From Hypsibius dujardini (Eukaryota > Tardigrada > Eutardigrada > Parachela > Hypsibiidae), in contig LRSR01008790.1 of assembly GCA_001579985.1 (NCBI GenBank), forward strand, positions 1-52,563: DNA of 52,563 bases. Reading direction: 5' to 3'. Made by a program: the position numbers and the translations under genes. This document shows positions 1-11,300 of the stretch, piece by piece (the stretch's first letter is position 1; every line of letters starts with the position of its first letter). The notes under the pieces were generated by a model. The model was not told the origin of the DNA and did not search any database. It worked only from the letters and a program-made list of their open reading frames with translations.

Positions 1-83
1 GAAAATTTCATGTCCCTATTTTTCGTGTGCTTTGGGTAATTTAACATTTCAATAATTGTGAAATATAATAAATTGTTTTTCAG

Positions 84-605
84 AGCACTTTGTCATCCGT
101 GTAACGATCGTGTGAAAGCAGAAGCCGCCGGGAAGTACATCTGCTACCGTTGCAAGTAAGTCCCCTTCACTCATGACAAGAATTTTGTCTGTGTCTGACG
201 AGCCTTTTCGATGCGTTTTTAGAGCCATCATCGATGACAAGCCACTGAAGTACAAGAATGAGCCCTACCATCCGTACCACTTCACATGCAGCAACCAAGA
301 CTGCGGGTACGCTTTAGCATATATACAAATATATATATATGTAGGACTGATTTCATATCAAGCCAGGGGATGTAAGCATGTTATGGCTATGTGTGATTTT
401 TAGACGTGAACTGGACTCGGACGCAAGAGAGATTCGCGAGGAGCTCTACTGTCTGCGCTGTCACGACAAGATGGGCATCCCGATTTGTGGGGCCTGTCGA
501 CGGCCGGTGGAGGACCGAGTTGTCACTGCATTGGGAAAACATTGGCATGTTGAAGTATGTATTCCTCTTCCGGATAAACATGGCAACCGACCGACCGACA
601 GACAA

Positions 606-687
<82 letters not shown>

Positions 688-1309
688 CGGCATACATTTA
701 CTAATAAAGTATTCCATTATTTTCTAGCATTTCGTCTGCGCAAAATGCGAGAAACCTTTTCTGGGCACAAAGCACTACGAGAAGAAGGGATTGGCATACT
801 GCGAACTCCATTACCATCAGCTGTTTGGCAATATCGATTTCGTCAGTGGGGAAATCATTGAAGACAGTATGTTTAGTCCAGCTGCTGGCTACTATGATTC
901 TCGAGGTTCTGTATTTCAAATTTATGTTCGTTTTTTTCACAGTCTGTGTCACGGCTTTGAATAAAACGTGGAAGCCGGAGAACTTTGTGTGCTGGTCTTG
1001 CGAGACGCCAATGGACGAACGGTGAGACAGATTAACGAGAAGATGAATGCGCGAAGGCAGGCAGACAGACAGGCAGACAGACCAGCCGACAGACAGAGAC
1101 ATGTTTATCTTCGGACAAAAATTCTAAAGGTCTGGTTTCATATTCTTTGCAGGACCAAGTTTCTGGAAATGGATATGCTCCCTGTATGCAAACGATGCTA
1201 CGAGCGCTTCCCCGGTGAACTCCGTCGTCGCCTCACTCGTCACTACGAGGCAGCCCAGCGTATCCGACCACTTGCGCCGGAGTCCACAATTGCACACGTT
1301 TCTTCGTGA
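84..1309 (+). CDS. LIMS1: PINCH (LIMS-type) LIM-only adaptor, 3' part
   Basis: This is the C-terminal part of PINCH, the LIM-only adaptor that joins integrin-linked kinase and parvin at integrin adhesions. The 5' end lies outside the window. Exons are 84-155, 223-306, 404-554, 728-866, 943-1021 and 1153-1309; all junctions keep frame and the last ends in TGA. The reading starts at the end of LIM2 ([20 protein letters not shown]), then runs through LIM3, LIM4 (family block [20 protein letters not shown], then [11 protein letters not shown]) and LIM5, with a short tail after the conserved FPGELRRRL. Two features are odd. In LIM3 the third and fourth cysteines are CSNQDC (C-x4-C) instead of C-x2-C. 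In LIM5 all four ligands of the first zinc site are replaced, while the second site (CWSC, CKRC) is intact. Identity as PINCH is very sure; which vertebrate paralogue it matches is not meaningful. Confidence 0.95.
599..687. repeat. (GGCA)n then (GACA)n microsatellite
   Basis: Composite array in a PINCH intron: about nine GGCA units switch cleanly to about thirteen GACA units. Confidence 0.95.
1056..1100. repeat. Short imperfect GACA/GGCA array
   Basis: Imperfect GACA-type array inside the last PINCH intron. Confidence 0.8.
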
Positions 1310-1963
1310 GAATGTCTTACCGCACTTTTCCATTCTAATGTCCTCTGTTCTCTTTCGCACTCTCATATGTCCCCTCCCCCGTTTCACTGTCCCCACTCTA
1401 ACCGGCACCCCTGTGTATTTTTGTACAGAGAAGAGTATGAGAGATCCATGGTGGTGTCTGCATGTTTCCCTCGCATGTGCTTCCGCGAAGAATCTCGCTA
1501 ACCCCCCGCTCTTCAACTTCTTCTCCTCCTCTTCCTCCTCCCCCTCATCCCCCAATGACACTCTCTCACCCAGCAGCCGCATTTATATCGGGACCTGCAG
1601 TTAAGGCATTTTCTTCGACTGGTCGCAGCTGGAGCCACCATTTTCTTTTGTGTGTTCATTGGCGAAGGAAATCCGTATTGGTGATTGTCCCGTAATTTTT
1701 GTCTTCTCTTGAAATGTTTACGGAGCGGGTCGCTACTTGCTGCCCCTATACCGGTACAAGGCACGAGGTTCTGGGTCTTCCTGTTCTTATCGGCAGCTAT
1801 CTTTTATTATCCACCTTTTTACTTTTGCATGTTTATGTAGCTAAATTAATCGAATTTTTAAAAAGTATGTCCACATAGATGTCGTGAAAGTGACAAGCAT
1901 AAATGAACACTAACAAGGTTAAACCACAACGAAGACAATACTAGTGCAACAGGGGCTGCTGTC

Positions 1964-2027
1964 TGCGTGTCTTTCTGTCTATGCCGATATGCTCTAATCT
2001 GCATGTCTACCGGTTTGTCTGTCTGCC

Positions 2028-2070
<43 letters not shown>

Positions 2071-2158
2071 GTCTGTTTACATGTTTATTGCCTGTCTGTC
2101 TGTCTGCCTGTCTGTTTGCCTGTCAGTCTGTCTTTCTGTCTGTTTGTCCGCCTGTTAG
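1964..2158. repeat. (CTGT)n array, degenerate at both ends
   Basis: Core of perfect CTGT units near 2030-2070 flanked by CTGC/TTGT variants. It generates long Cys/Leu/Ser/Val ORFs in two frames that are not genes. Confidence 0.95.
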
Positions 2159-2528
2159 ACTAGGTTAAACAGTAGTCAAAGGATTGCCGAAGACTTCGGA
2201 TGGGCAGCAGTATAGCCTGGTCGTTTCATTTTGGCTCCACGTCCTTGTGGCAGGACCTCTGACTTGCAGGTTTTGGACCAATGAAATCCCGCAAGAGCAT
2301 GGCAATTAAATATTTAATTTTGATCATGTCGCCGCAAAACGATCACAGAAAACCGTCAAAAAAGGTATAAAATACAAAACAGAGGGAGTGCGAGCAAATG
2401 CAATACATCTACACACGCCGTTGGTATCTGTCCGGCCGGCGTCCAAGCAAAAGCGGGAAAAGCGTGATTTGGCTCAACGCAATATAGAAAGATTTTTGTG
2501 TACTATCCGCGCACCTCATTCCAATCAA

Positions 2529-2534
2529 TTTATT
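2529..2534 (-). terminator. Poly(A) signal of USP32
   Basis: Plus-strand TTTATT reads AATAAA on the minus strand, about 125 bases downstream of the USP32 stop codon. It is the first canonical signal after the stop. Confidence 0.55.
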
Positions 2535-2657
2535 ACTTTCTCTCTCACCCCGACAAGCACGCATGCTCATCTCCCCCCTTACACCACGGAAACAAAACTC
2601 GAGATCGCAGACCAGAAATCAACACCCGAAACAAACCCCGTCCCCGGTCCGTCCACG

Positions 2658-5347
2658 TCACTGGATTGCGCACATGGACTTCTTGTCATCGGCCGCCGAG
2701 TCAGTCTTGTCTGTCGCCACCGGATTGGACACCGCCGTGATTTCCGCTCTGCCGGAGGACGTGGACCTCTCAATGGTGGCAGGACTGGCGCTACTGGTGG
2801 CGGCGCTCACTTCCGGTAGGAACGAGTCGTAGTCCAGGTCCTTTCGCTCGTAGAACAGCATATATGCCGTGGATGTGTCAATGTCTTTTTCCAAAATCTC
2901 CTATAAAAATAAAACAAAATAGAATAAGGACATGTTCCATAAAATGAAAAAATGTATACTCAGTTGTCAAATGTACCTTGCAACTACTGTCGTTAAAAAG
3001 GTACCATTTCCCATTGGGGTTCTTGCAGTAGGCCACGTAGTGCCCGGTTGCCAGAAGTCCGCTATGACACTGCAAATAGACAGGAGGTGAAATACTGAAC
3101 TAACTTGGGACGATTTTACATGGATGACAGAAAATGAAAAGACGACAGACAGACAGCCAGGAAGGCAGCCAGACAAACAGTCAGGAAGGCAGCCAGACAG
3201 ACATACAGTCAGGCAGACAAAACAGAAGGACAGCCAGACAGACATACAGTCAGGAAGAGAGACAGACATACAGTCAGGCAGAGAGATAGGCAGACAGGCA
3301 ACTTAATGCTTACGCAGATAGCATAAAGATCGTATTTGGAATCAACTGGCAAGTCCAACCGGTGAGATGAACTCAAGCGCTGGCTGTCCGTGGAGTCACT
3401 GAGTTCTGCCAGGGAACAGGAGGACGATGCATCATCACTTGGGGTGGATGTCCATTGGGATGTGACACTCGCCGTGCCGGTTCCATCGGGGAAACTATTT
3501 CGTTTGCTGTCGCCGTCTCCGTTATGATAACGTTGTTCCGTTTCGTCCTCAACGGTCCCGTAATCCGAATGGCACTGGTCCCCGTCACCCTGACCGACCG
3601 GTATCGGCGGTCCATTCGTGAAGCGGTTGGGGTTGTTACTCGACGAGTCTGGAAGGGAACACACTTCTGAGTGAACGTTCACCAACGACGGCGCAGACGC
3701 CAGTTGAAGTTCATCCATGGGCGGCGTGACTGATGTCGGGGCTACGAGGTACGAGGAAAAATCGAACCCGGACACCGGGAAAGTGACCACTTTGTGGGAC
3801 TTGACCCAGAGCTCCCGAACTTTTTGGAAGCGTTTGAAGTGAATGACCTGAAAAATGAAAAAAGTATGCGAGCTATTAGCATTACAGCTCTACTGTCTAC
3901 GTCTCTTTGCTTGTCTGTATGTCTATAACTGACTGTCTGTTTGTCTGTCTGCCTGATTGTCTGCCTGACTGTCTGTTTGTCTGTCTGTTTGTCTGTTTGT
4001 CTGCCTGTCTGCCTGCCTGCCTGTCTATCTGTCTGTCCGTTCGTTTATCGGTCGGTCCTGTCTGTCCGTCTGACTGCCTGTCTTAATAAATACGGTAAAC
4101 ATACCAATGCCGGTGGAAGTTTCCACAACTGCATCCTTTTCGAGGCCAACTGCGGTTTTCTGCACTTTCCACAGCTGTACAATGCATCCGGACCTAGCTC
4201 CTCCTCGTGTGTGAAGGCCTTCAGGCAGCTGTCCAGCGAGATTGGCTCAACATGCTCCTGCCGCGCTCGGCGAACACTCTCGTGTTCCAGAATCATCTTC
4301 GAACGAGAATGAAAAGAAACGTTAAATTACCGTTCGAACTTCACAAGCGGACGGTTCAATTGGACTCACGAATTCGAGGCTATCTTGGTAGCGCAAATGG
4401 TAGAACGTGGGCTCCCAGTCGATGGCGATGGTGGTGCTCGCCGACCGGAACAGGTCGTCGTTGACGGCCAGCGGGCAGCCGCGGCAGAATTTATACCACG
4501 GACAGCGTTCACACCAATTCCCATCTTCCCGGACAATTCGCAAGACAAAGGAGAACTCCGACGGGCAAACACCACTAATGAATGAGAGCAATGCAGTCAG
4601 ACCTAGTGTTGTTAAGAGTATGCATCGCGCGTTTGAATTTAAATAAAAACCATATTTCATTCTAGTAAAAAGAAAACACCGGTTTTGGAATTTAAAATAA
4701 AAAACGATAAATAAAAAGTCTAAAATTTAAAGTAAAATCAGAGATCTAATTCGTCCAGTATATTTTAATTCAAAATACATCTATTTATATATTCAAAAAT
4801 AAAAGCAGGGTTTTAGGTCATTTACAACATCATTTCATTACATCTTTTAAAGTCAAAACCTTGTCAATAGATCAACAGTAGCACAGTGCGTTCGCTACTA
4901 GTACCATTCTTGTGCGTGGTTGCAGTCTTCGACTGCCGTTGAGTCCGGTCCGACAAACCGCTTGATCTGGAGCCACACCCGCTCATAAAGTTGGCGATTG
5001 GTCGTCCCCTTGTCTTGGTTGACCATGACCGGGGTGCCAAAGGTCTTTGGAGTGGCTTTGGCCCAAGCAAGGTAATAGCCGTCGTTGTGGACCTAACAAC
5101 AGTCAATAAAAAGGCTGTAAAGCAACAGCCAAAGATACTCACAACTGACGAAAAAAGGAATTTGCAATTCCAATCAACTGGAATATTTTGTCTGAAGCAG
5201 TGGTTTGATTTTAATAGAAATTTGGTGAGAATTGATTGATACCGAGTCTCCCGTCTCTTCAAAGATACAAGGTTACTTGCTAATTTGATCTGTCTGGTGG
5301 GCTCATAGTCAGTCTGTCTGTCTGTCTGTCTGTCCGTCAATCTGCCC

Positions 5348-5391
<44 letters not shown>

Positions 5392-8300
5392 GTCTGTGTG
5401 TCTATGTGTTTGGCTGTCTGTGTATCTGTCTGTGTGTCTGTGTGTCTGTCGCAAGCGAAACGCAGACTCAAGACCCACCATGCGTCGGTGAATCGCCATG
5501 ATCCAGGCGTCATTGGTCTTGGTCTCCATCAATTCCACCGAATCGGGCAGTGTAACTTGGTCCGGATCCGTCGGTACTTGGTACATGTAGAGGCGCCCGT
5601 CAAAGGTGACAGTCTGAATTTTCTGCTCGCACGGCACGTACCGCTTGACAATCCCGTTATGCACCTCCACCGGAACAATCAGCGACGCCGGAACACCGCA
5701 AGCTTTCGCGAACGCCTGGATCAGGCCGTCGAACGTACTGTCGGGATCGATGCGGAGACCGTACTTTATCGGTCCTCCTCCATCACACCTGTAAATGAGT
5801 TTGGTTTTACAAAAAACAAAGACTAAAAATCACGTAAGCCAAATGGATATTTAAAAAAAAGCCTGATTTCAAGCACATTTTCTTTTGCAAAATTAGTTCG
5901 TATTTAAAAGGGTAACATTTATTCTCTTACGAACCGAACAAGGTTGAGCTCCAAAATCATGAGATTGTCCAGCGGCAGCGGCAACGACAGCACGCTGAAG
6001 GGATCGAATCGCACGCTGGAGTTGCTGCATGTCTGGCACTTGACCCGGGAGCGGAGCAGCCCGTGGAAGAGGTCCACCACGATGCTCTGGTTCCGGCGGA
6101 GGTGATTCTCCCAGGCTTCATGAGCGACAACCTGCCCGAAACAACAGCAAACGCTAAGTATCACACAAATTTCAAAAAACGATGTGCCTGAATGTTCAAG
6201 TAAACTTAAAGTGTTTTAAAAAAATGGCCATCTACTAAAACAATCCGAACTCATGACTGACATATCTTGTATTTTTTTACTTCAAATTTTATTATCCAGT
6301 TATAAATAATATTTAATAAATATTTAATAATACTTAATAAACATTTAAATAATATTTAATAAATAAATAAAATAATATTTAATTTAAATTCAAAAGCCTA
6401 ATTTGAACAACACAACAAAGAGTAGCTGCTTGCCTGCTTTTATGTCTAGCACCGGTACATGTTGGCAAAGCAATTTCATGTCTGTTACCTCATCGACGCG
6501 TCCCTCCGAGTCGTTCAGCTCGACGTACGGCTTATCCTGCACCCGATTCAGATCCTCATGCAGACCGTTCAACAGAAAGTCCAACAACTCCTGTGAGTCA
6601 TGCTGCTGGTAGCCGTTGAAGGCCGGGGCATGCTTGCCGATGATGGAGCGCAGTTTGAACGGCGCGACGGTGCGGAGTTTGCCGCTCCACAGCTGGCCGA
6701 TCAGTTCGGCGTACCGTTCGGCGATCAGGCCGCCGTAACCGATCGGGTTGGTGCGGTTGAGCTCGTTGAGGAACTGGCCCATCTTGAAGTAGTACGTCAA
6801 CGGGCGGCTGTAGCTGATGCACTGGATGGCAGAGTTGAGAAAGCACGTGTTGCCGAGGTTGTTGAGGCCGCAGCAGCCTTTCTCGTAGGAGCCGTCCTCC
6901 CGGCTAATACTGCCGGACCGGCTCAAGTGGCTGCTCTTCCGCGCCACCGCCACCGCTGAGCCCGACAGACTGCTTAATTCCTCCGGCCACGTTAAGTCGC
7001 GATTTCGAATCTGCCGAGAATGGATAACAGTTCAGAAAAAATCAATGCCTGACTCACATTACGGTTTTGATAATGAATTAAATGATTAGTCTAGAAAGAG
7101 AAACAATTGCTGAAAATTAAATGTTTATTGTCTAAGTAAATTAGCTAAACAAATTAGCTCAATAAATTAGCTTAATTTATAGACTTAATTTATAAAAAGA
7201 TTAAACTACTAAAAATTGTGCTTTCTATTTCCAATTAAATTAAGTCTAAACTTAAGGACTTAGGGTGCGTCTCAAATTCGTAACTGTACCATAACGAACC
7301 ATAACTGTACCGTACCGTTTCACCGGTTCGGATTTGAGACACTCAATGTTTCGAACGGTATTTTGAACGGTGATAGTACGGTACGGTTTCAAAAAAGATT
7401 CGTTTTGGACTAGTTCGGTACGGTTCAGTGGAGCGGTTCGGTATAACGGCGTCTCAGATTTCTGCGGTTCGCGTTTCACATCGTTTTTAAAATTAGTGTC
7501 CAATCAATCAACCAATCAACCGGAGCAACGCATCAGCTGATTAGTGTCAATCCACCAATCAATCAACCAATCAACCGGAGCAACGTATCAGCTGATTAGT
7601 GTCAATCCACTAATCAAGCGACCAATTGACTGGACCGACTTCAGGGAGATCTGGTTTGTTTTCTCCCCTACAGTGCGAGGCTTCGGAAATTTTAGAGAGC
7701 TAACTTCTTTCATGAAATAGCAGAGGATTAGTTCAGTCACCCTATTTAGTTGCGTCTCCAGTCCATTGTGCAATTGATCATGTTTTCGGGCAGGAATTCA
7801 CCGCTTTCGGGAAATGGATGTTTTAGCACACAATCAAGAACAAACGAATCAACTCGTCGAAAAACATCTCATCGCGAATGATTAATTTCGACGCCTTTGT
7901 TCATTTGTTTTCTTAAAGCAAGCGTAAAAATTGTTATAACTACATTTATCTTCGCGAACAATTTAAACTAAAAATTTTGGAGGAAGCAATCGACTGTCGG
8001 GGTTGATCAACGAGATACCCCAAAAACCACCTCCCATAGGTGGTTACGGAGATACAGCCAGAAACAAAGGAAAAGTGACGTAACGCAAAACGAATTTAGT
8101 TCGAACCGTAATAATTTGAGACACGGGTAAGATTCGAGTTATGGTTATGGCAAAACCGCGGTATGGTACGGTACGATACGAATTTGAGACAGAAAAGGTT
8201 TCGAACCATACCGGTGTCTCACATCTTTTTGGTTCGGAAAACCGTATCTCGAGGTACGGTTTGCCGAAACGGCAAATCTGAGACACCGTTACGGTTACGT

Positions 8301-11300
8301 TACGGGTTTTGATACAGATTTGAGACGCACCCTAAGAGTGGCTTAAACTCAAACCACCCTGATGGCTCGAACTCAGACCACCCTGATGGCTCGAATTCAG
8401 ACCACCTTGATGGCTCGAACTCTGCCAACCAAAATTGTGACCATGTGTGTAGTAACACTCTTCACCTCAACGAGTATCTTGTCGAAATCCCTCAGGCCCA
8501 TGCGTTTGACGTTGACATTCTCATCATCAATCAGTGTCATGTTATTGTCGTCGGCGTAGATCCACAGTCGCAGGTCGTCGGACGGCAGTCGGAGTCGCCG
8601 GCAGATATGGTCATGGATCTCGGTGAATTTGGTATACGAACTGAAAGCGGCTGTGGCAAAGGCGAACCGTTCGGTGGTCGAGCGACCGGAATTGGGATAC
8701 GAACTGCCGGCACCGCTATACCCACTGACCATCCCACTGTAGGCATAGGGATAAGCGCCGTATGGTCGTCCGGTTTCAACAACCTGTAAATGAAGAAGGA
8801 AAATGTTACGAAACAGAAGAAAACGGGACATGTCTTCCTCGCCTTAACCAAATCAAAACATTTAAAGACAAGGTATAAGGCTACCTAAGATCGGAATAGC
8901 ATCAAATGTAAATATCACACTCAAACAAACTCAAGTCAAATTGAGACTGTTTCGATGTACAAATCATATGATTCGACTTAAATTCACTTGATCTTGACCA
9001 ACTTTTTTTCATCCAAATAGGAGGAAACTCATTTTTGCCCAAACTTAAAGTACAACACGCTGTTTAGTTTTCTTTACGAACGCAGATCAGTCTGGCTGCC
9101 TTTTTGTTGTCTATCAATTTTCTATGTGTATTTACGAGTGTGTATGTATGCTGTCTGCCTGCGTGCCTGTCTGTCTACCTGCGTGCCTGTCTGTCTGCCT
9201 GCGTGCCTGTCTGTCTGCCTGCGTGCCTGTCTGTCTGCCTGTCTGCCAAGCATCGCCAGCGTCCAAGTACCAGCACTTACTCGGTGTTTGTAGAGCTTGA
9301 AACAGACGGGGAAAATGTCCACCACCACGTCCCCATTGTCTAGCCGGACACACTGCCGCGGGAGTTCCAGCCGGCCGGAGTACCAGTGGCTCAGCACCCG
9401 CCACACTGCCTGGCACACCAACTTGAAGTCCTTATCATCCTTCTGCAGTTCCCCATCCGGTCGTTTGTGCAGAATACCTCCCTCATCGGTCATGGATTTG
9501 AGCGCCGTCCGGTCGGACATGAGGAGGGGTTGGTTGTTGATAAAACCCGGGTGGCGCAGCTGGACGGACATGGTACTCGAGGAGCGAGAGAGGGTCGGGG
9601 TGCTGGCACGGGACGAGGAGGCCTGCTTGAACGGCGACTGTATGTCCCGAATCATATCCGTGGCGTAGGTCAGGGCATTCGACCGTTTGCGGCCGCCGTT
9701 GGTGATTCCAGCATCGGCGTCACCCAGACCGTCGTGGGTCAGCTCCTTGACAAAAAAACGGAGATTACATGTATTCGGTCACCATTGACAGCAATCACAC
9801 GAATTACCTTGACGTAGCGCTCCCATGTACTCCACCACTCCATACTGATGATGTAGTAGACGTCACCGGGTAATTTGATTCTGCAGCAAACACAAAAAAT
9901 GAGAAGCTTATCCCTTTTGTAATCCTTTCAGTTTAGTTCTGTTCGATTAGACTTAAATGCTACCGAAAATATTCACAAAAAACGGCCGTTTTATTTGCAA
10001 TATAAAGTATTTTTATCTCATTTATTTTTATCCTTTCATGAATGAAATATTCTATAGATTCAATATTTAGAATTCCCGATTGAAGTATATATGTATATAA
10101 AAAAATAAATATATAAGAATTTAAAGTTCCAGTCATTATATTATTTATATTAATTATTCAATGACACGGAAATAATTTTAATTATATTTATTTATATTTA
10201 ATATTTAGCCTCCCACACACGATAACCGGCACGAATGTTTTTTGCTAGTGTCCCGAGAACAGACGCGAAAGGCCCTCGATTGATTACTAGATCGGGCAGG
10301 GAAAACGAACAATCTGGCACTTGTTTGACTAGTAGATTTTCCCCACATACACAACAAAATTTTTTGATTAATTTTGTCTCGAAAGTACACAATTATTTTA
10401 CAATTTTTATTTGAATACTGTTAGAAAACAAGAAAAAATTAAATTACATCCAAACTCGGCCTTGCAAGGCTTTGCATTCGAGACATATTTAAATTCGAGC
10501 TCTTACAAATAAATGATATAAATAAATTAGTAATTCGTTACTTAAATTGGAAGTCGTCAGTTAAATTTGAGCTAAATTGGCCGAACCTTTGGGCATCCCG
10601 CTGGGACCATTCAATCACCGAGGAGAATTCATCCTCTTTATGCTGCGGCTTCAGGCCCAGCACAATGTGGCACACTTGAAAGAGCAGGCGCATGAACTTC
10701 ACCGTTAGCCGGCACTTATCGCTCCATATTAGAAACTCCTCCAGCGTCAGCAAGGAATGTGCCGGGTCACTAGAATACCGCGCCAGGATGTCTTCGGCCA
10801 TTTTAAGAAACTGCGAATCCTCGCCGTCCGTGGCCACCGCCGCCTCATCCACACAGACGACCGTGCGCAGCATGAGGACGACCTCGTCGATGGTGAGGGT
10901 CTTCCGCCGGCGGATGTCGAAGATCTTGAAGCAGAACTTCTGCCGGTCCGGCAGCGGTCCGCGTGAGCAGGCGGAAATCCCGCAGACAATCTCCTTCAAA
11001 TCCAGATGTCCGTCACCGTTCTCATCGAACGCATGAAAGAGATGGGCCACCACGGCGCTGGGAACAGGCGGGGACACCAGGCTGGCGAAAAGGGGCAGGT
11101 CAAAGCGTCCGTTGGTGGACAGAGCCTTGAGGGAGCCGTAGAACTTTTCAAGGTCAAAAATCTCCTTCTCATCGAGGTGGGTCACTCCGGCTAGGGTTTG
11201 GTAGAAGGTAGGGATCTCGTGGCGACCAGGCTCGCAAATCAGCTCCGGCATAAAGTCATTCTCTAGAAGCCAGCCTGGAACGGATATTTTACAAATCAAA

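Larger units (their letters stand above)
1310..2657. other. Convergent intergenic region, PINCH 3' / USP32 3'
   Basis: Holds the two facing 3' ends. After the PINCH stop there is a pyrimidine-rich stretch (about 1510-1560) and AT-rich sequence, then a CTGT array (1964-2158). No convincing ORF is present apart from artefacts of the array. A poly(A) signal for USP32 is seen at 2529-2534 on the minus strand. No clear AATAAA was found for PINCH. Confidence 0.6.

Noticed and set aside
1967-2163. Long Cys/Leu/Ser/Val-rich ORFs (CLSVCLSV type) here and at 461-717, 3209-3269, 9104-9343, 23270-23461, 35013-35269, 36073-36634, 48000-48200
   Set aside because: They are translations of CTGT/GACA microsatellites, open in several frames because the 4-bp repeat lacks stops. 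They have no start context, no splicing support and no independent sequence, so they are not cysteine-rich peptides or toxins.
5919-5934. Strong donor GTAAGA at 5930 for the USP32 exon
   Set aside because: Joining it to the acceptor at 5789 gives GTG TGA, an immediate stop. GTTCGT four bases upstream restores [15 protein letters not shown], which fits USP32 of other animals.
7259-8336. Possible CRISPR-like repeat array
   Set aside because: The repeated words are inverted, irregularly spaced and lie between terminal inverted repeats in an animal intron; a transposon explains them.
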